DNA of 26,451 nucleotides. It comes from a virus. Where the stretch lies: positions 1-26,451 of the IMG/VR virus record IMGVR_UViG_3300050125_000040. The stretch is one strand, 5' to 3'. Position numbers and translations under genes: made by a program. This document shows, piece after piece, positions 6,752 through 14,958 of the stretch. The notes under the pieces are model-generated. The model had not been told where the DNA came from and did not search any database. It saw only the letters and a list, made by a program, of their open reading frames with translations. Numbering within the stretch: the first letter of the stretch is position 1; every line of letters starts with the position of its first letter.

Positions 6752-7378
6752 CTAGCTGCCAAATGCAGCTGTTTCTTTCTTACCAAACAAAACTTCTACT
6801 GAGTAATTGCCTTTTGAGTCCACGTAAATTCCAAGGGTACCCCCCGGCTTCACCGAGACATCATCGCTTTCCGCACGTCCCTTATACTCTTCATCTATCA
6901 TGCGGTTTACCGCTACACAGTTAGAATTGTGAGAAACGTACACAGTCAACTTGTTCTCTTTCCTCAGCTCCTTATCAAAGTAGTGAAAATTGCGATCTTC
7001 TAGTGTGTCTAGAGATTCACCATCTGGCGGAACAAGTTTTGGGTTGTCTACGTACAGTTCCAGAATCGGGCCGTAAGCATCTTTGTCTTTTCCCGAGAGA
7101 AAGCCAAGATTCCATGATATCAATGCCCGATCCTGCTCCACATCTAACCCAAACTCTTCGGCAATAGCGTCAGCGGTTTGTACTGCCCTAAGCATCGGGC
7201 TGGATACGATACGCTTGACCTCTAGACCTTCATCTCTGAGGTTCTGAGCTGCTGCTTCGGCTTGCTTTATTCCTCTTTCGTCGAGCGGTGGGTCCATTCG
7301 GGAACGAAACTTGTTGTCTTCATTCAAAATGGTTGAGCCATGCCGCTGCACGACCGCAATTAATTTTTTGTCAGACAT
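6752..7378 (-). CDS. Histidine phosphatase superfamily protein (208 aa)
   Basis: Phosphoglycerate mutase-like histidine phosphatase. Residues 13-15 give the RHG motif, whose His is the phospho-acceptor. LDERGIKQAE, SSPMLRAVQTA and VSHNSN follow, supplying the second Arg and the second catalytic His in the family order. The length fits a single-domain member. The chosen ATG has GGGAG 6 nt upstream; another ATG lies 4 nt before it. It lies between portal and scaffold in the head module, which is unexpected for a metabolic enzyme. It may act on a nucleotide, a sugar phosphate or a protein; the substrate cannot be read from sequence. Confidence 0.85.
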   Translation of the reverse strand: MSDKKLIAVVQRHGSTILNEDNKFRSRMDPPLDERGIKQAEAAAQNLRDEGLEVKRIVSSPMLRAVQTADAIAEEFGLDVEQDRALISWNLGFLSGKDKDAYGPILELYVDNPKLVPPDGESLDTLEDRNFHYFDKELRKENKLTVYVSHNSNCVAVNRMIDEEYKGRAESDDVSVKPGGTLGIYVDSKGNYSVEVLFGKKETAAFGS

Positions 7379-7393
7379 GCATGGCTCCCTTCG

Positions 7394-9879
7394 TTATCGT
7401 CTTAGCTGCCTCGGCTGCTCCCCGCCTTGTTGAGGTGGTGCCTGAGGAGGTGCTGGCTTTTCCCCTTTAAGTGCTTCGGGGATTGCTTTAGCTTGGACCT
7501 TCTGCTGAAGCTGGTCTGCAGCATGTTGTTGGAAGTCCTGAGCGGTTGATTGCACACCCATCTTCGCTAGAAGTTGGATGGCAACATTCTGTGGGACTTT
7601 ATCAACGGCTGCTGTAATGCTCTCAGAAGGAGGCTTGTTTTCTGGGGGCGGGGCATTGGCTTTGGCAATCTGCTTCGCCATTGCCGTGTGCTCTTTCCAG
7701 TGAAGCCAGTTATTCTGATACGCAGCCTTCTGCTGTGGGTTCCCTGCTTTGAATTTCTGGCCTTCGATGTCGTTCAGCCAAGCAAACTGCTCCGCTGCCT
7801 CAAGTACGTGATTCTCGCTTTCGTCTTGTGCGACTGGAACAGTAGAGACCAAAGGTGGCAAAGCTTTAAGCTGAGCTTGAAGCTGCGTCAGCATAGCCAT
7901 TTCTTTTGGGTCTGCAGGCAAACCTTGCTGGATCTTCGGCCCCATCTCTTCTGACGCTTGATCTAGGACTTTCTGAAGCTGCAGAACTGCAGGGTTTTGT
8001 GTTGGTCCTGAGCGCAAGAGTACTTCTCTCTCCATCTTCTGTTTATTCATGGATACTGCGCCCGGGACTTTGAATGCTTTAAGTCTGAGACCTGATTGCA
8101 AAACTGGTAGGTTGGACGGACTAAAGATGAACTGCTGTAGGGCTTGGTTGGATGTGCTTGTATCAACCATGCCCATGAGCTTTGCTTCTCTTTGAGCGGA
8201 ACTCTCTGGGAAACTCGGATCACTCTCTGGGTAGCAAAGAACATTGCCATTCAAATTACTGGTGTTGACTCTGACTACTTTTCCGGCTCCCATAGACATA
8301 GAAAGCCTTTTGCCTTCACGGCAATCCGCAGCGCACCCAACTGCCTGCCGAGTTGTCTCAGCGAACAGTGTTTGTAAAGCGTTCCAAGGCGAGCCTATTC
8401 TCTGTAGTGCCTGATCACGCTGGATCTGCGCATTTCCTACGGTATTCTCTCCTGTGGCTGCACCAAATAAGCTCGGTAGGGCACCTGAGATATCCTCGGA
8501 CAATGTTGTGATGAACCATTTGATCATCTCAGCCATTGCTGCCTGCGGCTGAGGTGTTGGTTCCAGCATAATATACTGATCCATGGTAGTGAGCCCGGGT
8601 TGCGGCTCGAATTGGCCTGAGCTTCCGGGGACGTTAGTCTGATCCTTCATGGCTTCCATATCGAAAGCCTCAGCGTTGAACCACTTCTTGGGGACAGTGC
8701 GCTTGAAGAAATCATCCTGTAGATCGACCCAGTCATTGATGCGTTTCTGAATGGAAATCAGAGCTGACCCTAAGGCCATTCTGTTTTGTCCTTTGCCAGC
8801 TTTGCAGTGAGCTATAGCAAGGTGCTTATCCATACTCTCATTACGAGAGAAGGCGTAGTTTGCACCGGCCTTAGCCAGTAAACAGCCATTGGGAAAAGCT
8901 TCGAGCAGCTCAGCTCGCGTTAGGTCGTTGACTGAGTCGTCCATGAACATCGAAGGACGAAACCATGTGTACTTTACAACTGTGTGGCGCTGCAGGGAAT
9001 CTCCTGTCACGTACGCACCAAGCACAGCCTGCCGAGTATTCTCTCTGCCGATTCTGTCTAGCTCAACCTCGGAATTTCCATCAGATCCGGGCTTAATCTT
9101 GTCCGCAATCCAAGGAAATGTAGCCTTAACTATAGCCACATCGAGATCTAGGTACAGTTGAACGGACTGCATATCCTTGATGGCATCAACTGCGATGGGA
9201 CATTTGTGATCCATCTTCCCATGCATTGTGGTGACTTCTTGTCCCCTAGGTTTCCTTTGTGAAGAAACCTGCACCTGCATACCTTCATCATCGCCCTCGG
9301 CTTGGACTTCGGTTGTCTCCTCCTCTTCTGGAGACTCCACTTGTTGAAGAAAGTCATCGAGACCTTCTTGACCAGTGGGGGTGTCATCTGGAGGGTTAAG
9401 CAGATCTTCAGGAACTACTGGAGCCTCCTCAGGGGAATCATCTTCGAACCCATACAGCTGCCCGTTCAACTCATAGCGAGTCCAAGCAAGTATCCTATCT
9501 TCGTTCCAGAAGATACGAGCGCATTGCGCAATCAATTCTTGGAGCTTATTGTTACGGGCGTAAATCTCTTTGAAATTATCAGCCTCTGCTGCCGCTACGA
9601 TGTCTGGCCCGTAGTCGGGGTCCATCGGGAAGAATTCTACCGCTGGGACTTCTCTAGCTAAGGAGGTGCAGATAATGTCTCCCTTGCCTGTGTAGATGTT
9701 GGTATCGTAAATTGTGTTGCTGGACTGCTGGGATGCTGGGCCAAACCCTGAGGCTTGCCCCGGGAGAATCCAGCCGCCCTGTTTGCCACGAAGCAAATGC
9801 TGGTAGCCTCGGTCAAAATGTAAAGCTTCCCCCTCGGCTTTGACTTCGAGTTGTTGCGCTAGAATCGTTTCCATTCTAA
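7394..9879 (-). CDS. Portal protein, exon 2 (main body)
   Basis: The portal forms the ring at the head vertex through which DNA passes. This exon holds most of the protein, including the segments KCPIAVDAIKDMQSVQLYLD and GSALISIQKRIND. A stem/wing-like region with EDISGALPSLFGA and ENTVGNAQIQRDQALQRIG is typical of large P22-like portals. The C-terminal 150 residues are Gln/Ala/Pro-rich and probably form an extended tail. The frame stays open up to 9895 into intron sequence, so an apparent ATG there belongs to the intron's last hairpin. Joined to exon 1 the protein is 906 residues, at CAG ACA T|TT AGA ATG. Confidence 0.85.
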
Positions 9880-10089
9880 CTCTGCATGTTACCATGCAGC
9901 TCAGACTATATCATCATCCCTTTCAGGATGCAGAGTGCTTCGGAGTCACTGACCCCTACTCCCTTGCGGGATAGTCGTTACACCTTCCTCTTTCGAGGCT
10001 CGGCTCGGTATTGACCCTTGCGGGGTGTTTCACCGAATTCTCTCTGTTATTTTTATCCATACTTACGTATGGGCGACACAGGTTTGTTT
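9880..10089 (-). ncRNA. Group I intron in the portal gene (210 nt)
   Basis: Exon end GACAT pairs with guide GTGTC (10079-10075), with U.G at the splice site. A P2 hairpin CCATAC/GTATGG follows. P7 is GACTAT (9976-9971) with ATAGTC (9909-9904). The last hairpin is CTGCATG/CATGCAG, and the final base is G. A TAA lies directly after the 5' splice site. It contains no ORF and is clearly diverged from the three capsid introns except in core layout and size. Confidence 0.85.
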
Positions 10090-10324
10090 ATGTCTGTTCT
10101 ACTTCGAGTCTACGCGCTGCAACATCGGTCTTTGTTGCGATTATGTCAAGTTGGAGGAGCGCTCCCTTTGCATCCTCCGATAGCTCCGCGAACGGCTCGG
10201 AAGAATATGGAAACGGAGCGTACACACCCAAAGGACTTGAATTAGGATTCTCTGGTTGCTCATACGGCAAAGGACTAGGAGGACTAGGAGCATTCGTAGT
10301 CAGGGTATTAACTTCATCCGGCAT
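10090..10324 (-). CDS. Portal protein, exon 1 (78 codons)
   Basis: This encodes the portal N-terminus: a Pro/Ser-rich flexible start, then a helical stretch LLQLDIIATKTDVAARRLE leading into the intron. The ATG at 10324 has a perfect AAGGAG 6 nt upstream. Its first 11 nt overlap the HNH endonuclease stop. By itself the frame would end at 78 residues; its helix continues sensibly into exon 2 (VEQTF-RMETILAQQLEV). Confidence 0.82.
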
Positions 10325-10868
10325 TTATTTCTCCTTGGACTCTATAGTCTATGACCTTTGCACCCTTTTTAGAGTTGCATGGACCGCACAGCGGCTGTAT
10401 GTTGTCAATGTTGCTTGTGCCTCCCAACTTTATAGGGATCACATGGTCCGCTGTGAGCTTTCTTTTCTTTTTGCAACGTAAGCATTTGTACCCGTACTTT
10501 TTACAGAGAATTTTCCATTCCGCAACCGTATATGAACCACCGGCCATAGTCTTTCTTGTTTTACGCACATGACCGTGCATACGCTGAGCTTCAGGATTTT
10601 CTTTTCGCCACTTAGAGATTCCCTCTTTTACTTCTTCAGGATTCTCTTCACGGTACCTCGCACTGTATGCAAGAGCCTTTTCCCGGGTCTCCTCGTAGTG
10701 CTTCTTCCTACGAGCTTTAACTTTTTCGGGATATTTTTTCGCCCATTTTGTGTAGTTAGCTCTGCATGCTTCCCTGTGAGACTTGGCCCATTCCGCAGAT
10801 TGTTGCAATTGCTTCTCTTTGTTTTCCAAATAATTCTTATGACGTAATTCTGGTGTTGCGTATGGCAT
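10314..10868 (-). CDS. Free-standing HNH endonuclease (184 aa)
   Basis: The C-terminal 55 residues have a canonical HNH domain: CLRCKKKRKLTADHVIPI, an Asn-rich linker, then PLCGPCNSKKGAK. The DH pair, two CxxC zinc motifs and the Asn are all present. The N-terminal 110 residues are repeated, highly charged helices (Tyr, Lys, Glu, Asn-Pro) that likely contact DNA. I chose the ATG at 10868 because AAGGGG lies upstream; the frame extends further without an SD. The gene sits exactly between the small KGSFSV protein gene and the portal gene and preserves the portal SD inside its own 3' end. It lies beside, not within, the portal intron, so it may mobilise that intron in trans (inference). Confidence 0.88.
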   Translation of the reverse strand: MPYATPELRHKNYLENKEKQLQQSAEWAKSHREACRANYTKWAKKYPEKVKARRKKHYEETREKALAYSARYREENPEEVKEGISKWRKENPEAQRMHGHVRKTRKTMAGGSYTVAEWKILCKKYGYKCLRCKKKRKLTADHVIPIKLGGTSNIDNIQPLCGPCNSKKGAKVIDYRVQGEINAG

Positions 10869-10940
10869 ACTGTCCCCTTTCATAGGACAGGCCGGGAGTG
10901 TGAAAGTCACTCAACCGGCCCTAACTCTGGATTCGAGGTC
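10869..10940 (-). promoter_or_regulatory. Hairpins in the leader of the portal-side HNH gene
   Basis: On the minus strand three inverted repeats follow one another: CTCTGGA/TCCAGAG, a long one GGCCGG..GAGTG/CACTC..CCGGCC, and TGTCC/GGACA, whose 3' arm covers part of the AAGGGG SD. Together they could act as an attenuator or hide the ribosome site. The capsid-side HNH gene has a similar series. Confidence 0.5.
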
Positions 10941-10951
10941 CAGAGATCTTC

Positions 10952-11158
10952 TTAGTGGTGCATCGCGGCAAAACCTTTTGCCGAAGCCTTCATGTGCTTC
11001 ATATGCTCACTGTCTCCCGGCTTAGGTGTCTTCTGAGCGTATGTGAGTTTCTTACCTTCAGGGACACCCAGCGCTCGATGCAATCCTCCTTTGTTGACGG
11101 AGAATGATCCTTTGCTGCCAAGGTCCACTTTATGTTTTTTTCTTCCTACTCCAACCAT
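10952..11158 (-). CDS. Conserved small phage protein, KGSFSVNKGGLHR type (68 aa)
   Basis: A short basic protein with the segment KGSFSVNKGGLHRALGVPEG, a pattern I recall from small proteins encoded near phage portal genes. The second half is rich in Lys, His and Met. The start at 11158 gives MVGVGRKKHK. Function unknown; probably a minor virion or DNA-associated protein. Its neighbour upstream is the ATT-initiated MPFVS-type gene. Confidence 0.7.
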   Translation of the reverse strand: MVGVGRKKHKVDLGSKGSFSVNKGGLHRALGVPEGKKLTYAQKTPKPGDSEHMKHMKASAKGFAAMHH

Positions 11159-11165
11159 AAGGCAC

Positions 11166-11345
11166 CTACGATTTCTTTCGGTAAACGAATTTCTTCTTCA
11201 CATCTGGTGATGTGGTCTTACCGTGCTTGTACTTAGGTAACTTGGAGGGCGTAGAGCTTTCCCACTCCTTCAAACCCTTTTCCCCTCCGAATTTCTCAGG
11301 GTTTGCGTGCCCAAAAGCACGCTGCTTTGCGCTGACAAATGGAAT
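11166..11345 (-). CDS. MPFVS-type small phage protein with probable ATT start (59 aa)
   Basis: The open frame encodes (M)PFVSAKQRAFGHANPEKFGG and a Lys-rich C-terminus ending VYRKKS. Small phage proteins beginning MPFVS with QR.FG motifs are a known type, which points to the start. In this frame no ATG, GTG or TTG exists near that point. Instead ATT at 11345 lies 6 nt after a strong GGAGG SD. The only nearby ATG (11365) is in another phase and yields a short unrelated peptide. ATT initiation is rare but known (infC). A one-base indel error is the alternative. Confidence 0.6.
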   Translation of the reverse strand: MPFVSAKQRAFGHANPEKFGGEKGLKEWESSTPSKLPKYKHGKTTSPDVKKKFVYRKKS

Positions 11346-11372
11346 AACCCACCTCCGTGTATCATTTTTTTT

Positions 11373-11531
11373 TTACCCGGGATTACGAGTATCAAAGTCT
11401 GCGCTGAGGAACCCTTCGCCCTTCTTTGGTTTCTTTACTACAAATGTAAACTTGCGCTTAGGTTTCGGCTTGGGACGGTTTTGATTGTCCAGCAGAAACT
11501 TTTGATCCTGCATTTGATCTCCTGCTGGCAT
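11373..11531 (-). CDS. Small basic protein (52 aa)
   Basis: This Lys/Pro-rich protein contains KPKPKRKFTFVVKKPKKGEG. The start at 11531 has GAGGAG 5 nt upstream; a second in-frame ATG seven codons later has its own AGGAG. The TAA opens a run of ten A on the minus strand, and the same reading frame stays open downstream into the MPFVS-type gene. Readthrough of that TAA would fuse the two. Function unknown. Confidence 0.6.
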   Translation of the reverse strand: MPAGDQMQDQKFLLDNQNRPKPKPKRKFTFVVKKPKKGEGFLSADFDTRNPG

Positions 11532-11540
11532 TGTCGCTCC

Positions 11541-12005
11541 TCATGCAAGATCCGGCATCTCGAAGTTTTCCTCTTCAGACTTTGCCGATTGCTGCGGCTT
11601 GTGATCCATCTTCTTCACATCACGATTCTGATCTTCCCCACCTGCTTCGAAAGAAAGTTTCTCAGCACTGTCATGCGCCTCTTTGGCACTTCCGTGGGTC
11701 ATCGTGTGCTCAAAGCCATCATCATGAGTTGAAGTGACCTTGTGCCCACCGTCAGAATGATCAACATGGGTAGTATGAGCAGGACCGTGGGCCTGCACAA
11801 CCGACTCAGGCGTACTCACAGATGCATCCTCAGCGTGCTCATTCTTCATTACCTTGTCTGCACCTTCTAGGTTAGCGTGATCTTCCCCATGATGCTCAGG
11901 TGTGACATCCTCTACCTTTTGCTCACCATCGTGGTACGAGTCGTACCGTTTAGCTTTGTATGCCGACCCGAATTTCTTCGATCCATCTTTGGACATAGTT
12001 GCCAT
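11541..12005 (-). CDS. His/Asp/Glu-rich protein, paralogue of the upstream gene (154 aa)
   Basis: An acidic protein with about a tenth His. Start ...SKKFGSAYKAKRYDSYH and the central part (VVQAHGPAHTTHVDHSDGGH, then SAKEAHDSAEKLS) match the gene just upstream position by position. The two are therefore an ancient tandem duplication. The His pairs spaced by two residues could bind divalent metal. No catalytic motif is visible. Both end in a short acidic tail with MPDLA or MPSLG, which may be a docking peptide. Confidence 0.7.
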   Translation of the reverse strand: MATMSKDGSKKFGSAYKAKRYDSYHDGEQKVEDVTPEHHGEDHANLEGADKVMKNEHAEDASVSTPESVVQAHGPAHTTHVDHSDGGHKVTSTHDDGFEHTMTHGSAKEAHDSAEKLSFEAGGEDQNRDVKKMDHKPQQSAKSEEENFEMPDLA

Positions 12006-12016
12006 TGCTAATCTCC

Positions 12017-12541
12017 TTACCCTAAGCTCGGCATGTTGAAGCCGTCGCTCTCACCACCACCAAACATATTGCCCTGTCCTGCATCAGCGTTCGGATCTTT
12101 GTCCGTGTTCTCTTCATTCGCGGGGCCTGACAGCTGTTTCGCGGCAGCATGTGCGTCCGCATGCGACTTGTGCTGACTAGAGTGCATGTGCCCATCTGGG
12201 TGATGAGAAACTACCATGTGCTTTCCAGCTTTGTGATCATGATGTGTCGTAACGCTAGCTGCGGGTCCGTGCTCAGCTGCTACGGCTCCTGCATCGACTC
12301 CCTCTGGCTCTGCCTTGACATCGTTATCAGGCACAGCTGCGTTCGCTGCAGAAAACTTTGCCTCTCCCGCTGGGTTCGTACGTGAAGGTTCTTTAGCAGC
12401 GGAATTCGAAGGGCTCCCTGAGGGCATATCGGTAGATTTAGGACCTAAATGCGGAGCATTCTCGTCGGCGGAATGCAGCGCGTCCTTTTTCTTACCAACG
12501 AAGCTGCTGCCGAACTTTTGACCTGTTTTTGTAGTGTACAT
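12017..12541 (-). CDS. His-rich protein, paralogue of the downstream gene (174 aa)
   Basis: The N-terminus KTGQKFGSSFVGKKKDALH, the central AEHGPAASVTTHHDHKAGKH with following SHHPDGHMHSSQH, and the C-terminal NMPSLG align with the next gene. A longer Ser/Pro/Ala-rich linker separates head and core in this copy. It is probably largely disordered. Its place between portal and terminase genes suggests a virion or packaging-linked role, but none can be assigned. Confidence 0.7.
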   Translation of the reverse strand: MYTTKTGQKFGSSFVGKKKDALHSADENAPHLGPKSTDMPSGSPSNSAAKEPSRTNPAGEAKFSAANAAVPDNDVKAEPEGVDAGAVAAEHGPAASVTTHHDHKAGKHMVVSHHPDGHMHSSQHKSHADAHAAAKQLSGPANEENTDKDPNADAGQGNMFGGGESDGFNMPSLG

Positions 12542-12566
12542 TCAATTTCTCCTCGGCTGTAGCCGT

Positions 12567-12809
12567 CTATTTACTGCATGGGCAATTCTTGTGTTTCAGA
12601 ATCTCCAAAAACTGTTTTGCCGCAGCTTCCGGGGTTTTTTCCACGTAATCCTTGCTTTCACTCGGACAACAAGGCACCCAACCCGCTTTTTGACTCAAAG
12701 TTTGCTCCGAGTTGTAGTTGCAGCAGATCTCATAGCCATTTTCCGCGCAGCGGACGTGAATGCTGCACAAATCCCCGTAACACTCTGCTTTCTTTTCTTT
12801 TTCTGCCAT
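12567..12809 (-). CDS. Cys-rich small protein (80 aa)
   Basis: Nine Cys lie in 80 residues (ECYGDLC, VRC, EICC, VPCC, NCPC), enough for one or two metal sites. The ATG overlaps the upstream TAA as TAATG, so translation is coupled. Family not recognised. Confidence 0.6.
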   Translation of the reverse strand: MAEKEKKAECYGDLCSIHVRCAENGYEICCNYNSEQTLSQKAGWVPCCPSESKDYVEKTPEAAAKQFLEILKHKNCPCSK

Positions 12810-13252
12810 TATCCTGCTCCTTGTTCGCCTGCGAAGTTTCTGGTAGCAGGTTCTTCGGTTTTCTTAGGTGCTTTTGCCTCTTCGGCCAATTCTTTTGCCA
12901 TTTGTGTGTCGTGTTGCTCTTGGACCACTTGCCAGCGAGACTTTGTAGGAGGAAGGCTGGAAAAATCGAACTTTGGAGAGGGAGGTTTCGGTTTTTGGTA
13001 AGCAACGACCTCTGCACCCATGCGCGAGCTGTGTGCCAGCACGGTATTTTCGTAAACTATGAGCTTCGTATTAAGCTGCTGCTTTTCTTCTCTCAAAGTT
13101 GCGATTATAACATCTTTTTCGTGGAGTGATCTATCTTGATCTTGCCTGAGACGAGTAAGCTCCTCTTCAAGGTGCTCCATGTACCTACTACCGAGCAAGT
13201 CGCGGAAGAACTGACGTATTACTGCCCCCCAAGTCTCTTCATATCCGTCCAT
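12809..13252 (-). CDS. Coiled-coil late protein (147 aa)
   Basis: Residues about 25-75 form a long charged coiled coil (EELTRLRQDQDRSLHEKD within it). A Pro-rich middle (YQKPKPPSPKFDFSSLPP) and a second charged helix follow. I chose the ATG at 13252 because AGGAGGACTCAG directly precedes it; an upstream in-frame start lies inside the terminase 3' end. It is situated between the terminase and portal side genes. Possibly a structural or packaging accessory. Confidence 0.65.
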   Translation of the reverse strand: MDGYEETWGAVIRQFFRDLLGSRYMEHLEEELTRLRQDQDRSLHEKDVIIATLREEKQQLNTKLIVYENTVLAHSSRMGAEVVAYQKPKPPSPKFDFSSLPPTKSRWQVVQEQHDTQMAKELAEEAKAPKKTEEPATRNFAGEQGAG

Positions 13253-13262
13253 CTGAGTCCTC

Positions 13263-14945
13263 CTAGACCTGTCCATTATAGTGCCCTAACCAAACAGGCT
13301 GTTCACGCTGTCGGAAAGGCACATTTGGCTTCGGTGCGTCATGAATCATCTTGATTTTGTAAAACCACGCAGCCATCGGGTCGAGTGTCTTAGCATACTC
13401 CTCTACTTTTTGACTTTGCGGCTTCTTCTTCGACTTGTGCATGCCATAAATGCCGTATCTGAAGCCGTCATACGCATCATCACCTCGCGTATCGACCTTG
13501 AGTACGTCATCTGGCATATCCGGGTCACGCATCAGCGTCGGAAATGCATTTATGATGTCTTGACAGGTGTCCAAGACAACCAGCTCTCCATTTCTGAGCA
13601 TGTTGTAGATCAAAGATGCACCTGCAACACGGTCGCCTGCGGCTGCAGCTGCTCGGGTCACCCTCGGCAACCCTAATTTTATCAGCTCAGCGGAGTATTC
13701 ATCTGCTGGGGAGTGTGCGCTTACTTGTTTGGAGAATTTTTCATGTGAAAACAGTATTGCCTTGGGGGTTACAAGCTCCCCGGTGGGCAATTTGCACATG
13801 CTCTTGAAAATCGCGGCCCATTCTATGTGGGTTTTACCACCAAGAGACATATGCTCTTTGAAGCACACCGTTTTTGTCTTGTAATCGTTTCCAATTCCCA
13901 CTTTTACGAGCGCTTTGGTGAACAAGTACGCGGCATTGTAGTGCTTCCCCATGGCCCAGTCTTGACTCCCCCAGACAGGTTGCCATGGTTGCCAGATTAT
14001 TGCCTCTGGATCTTCGCGTAAATTTATAACGTGCTCGTACGGGTCCCAACATTCGAAGTATTGACCTTCGACGGAGCCATCTAATCCTAAAAGTTTCTTG
14101 TCCCTCTGCGCTTTGGGCAGAGAATTCATGCGAGCGATGAACCCGGGATCTCTCTTCAAGAATTCAGGGTTATCCAGAGCAGTCGAGCGCTGGTATGCGT
14201 AGAGCAAGGGATCGTATATGTTCAGCCACTCCCCATTTGACTCTACCCACCATTGCCCAATTGAGTCTTTCTTAGCATCCTCGGGCTTCTCGAATGGTTC
14301 CTTCTGCACGAACAGTGTTCGGTAGTATTCGTAATAAGGTCCAAGTGGGTTTGTGCAACCAACAATGAATGGAATAGGCAGATGCCCGTGCTGATTCGGT
14401 ATGCAAGCTCCGTTCACTATGTTACGTGAGTAGAGCATGCCCCATGCTTCAGGAGAGAACTGTCCGCATTCGTCTACGAGGATCGCAGGATACGAACTTC
14501 CTAAGTATTGGTCGATGTCACGCATCTTGTTGTTCTGGCAGTGGCCGAAAACAACGCGTGATCCATTCATGAATGTCGCTACGTGCTTAGTCTGGTCGTA
14601 CTTGTACAGCTCCTGAGGCACAAAAGTCTTAAAGTCTTGAATTGCGCCAGACTCTAACTCTTTGAAAGTTCTGCGAAGAACAAGGACATCACAGTTGTCA
14701 TAGGCTAAGCAGTAGTTCTGGACAATGTACATCAGCCAGCCTACAGTTTTTCCAGATCGGAAGCCACCAACACTCAGGCACTGCGGGGCTACGGGCATCA
14801 AATAAGGTACCCCATCGCGGGTACGCAACTCTAAAAGCTCAGTCTGCTTTTCTTGCAGCTTGAATTTCTTGCTAATCTCCAAGATTCCATCTGAGCTGAT
14901 ATATGCTGGTCGTTCTTTGTCCTCAACTATTTTTTTTCGCGGCAT
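13263..14945 (-). CDS. terL: Terminase large subunit (560 aa)
   Basis: The motor that cuts and packages phage DNA into the procapsid. Residues 60-67 (GGFRSGKT) are the Walker A loop. AILVDECGQF near residue 155 is Walker B with its catalytic Glu. The C-terminal nuclease part includes GSQDWAMGKHYNAAY and VDTRGDDAYDGFRYG, supplying the acidic metal ligands. Length and domain order are normal, and no intron is seen. The leader AAGGACTCAGGTGTC before ATG combines SD and GACTCAG. It follows the putative small subunit directly. Confidence 0.95.
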   Translation of the reverse strand: MPRKKIVEDKERPAYISSDGILEISKKFKLQEKQTELLELRTRDGVPYLMPVAPQCLSVGGFRSGKTVGWLMYIVQNYCLAYDNCDVLVLRRTFKELESGAIQDFKTFVPQELYKYDQTKHVATFMNGSRVVFGHCQNNKMRDIDQYLGSSYPAILVDECGQFSPEAWGMLYSRNIVNGACIPNQHGHLPIPFIVGCTNPLGPYYEYYRTLFVQKEPFEKPEDAKKDSIGQWWVESNGEWLNIYDPLLYAYQRSTALDNPEFLKRDPGFIARMNSLPKAQRDKKLLGLDGSVEGQYFECWDPYEHVINLREDPEAIIWQPWQPVWGSQDWAMGKHYNAAYLFTKALVKVGIGNDYKTKTVCFKEHMSLGGKTHIEWAAIFKSMCKLPTGELVTPKAILFSHEKFSKQVSAHSPADEYSAELIKLGLPRVTRAAAAAGDRVAGASLIYNMLRNGELVVLDTCQDIINAFPTLMRDPDMPDDVLKVDTRGDDAYDGFRYGIYGMHKSKKKPQSQKVEEYAKTLDPMAAWFYKIKMIHDAPKPNVPFRQREQPVWLGHYNGQV

Positions 14946-14958
14946 GACACCTGAGTCC

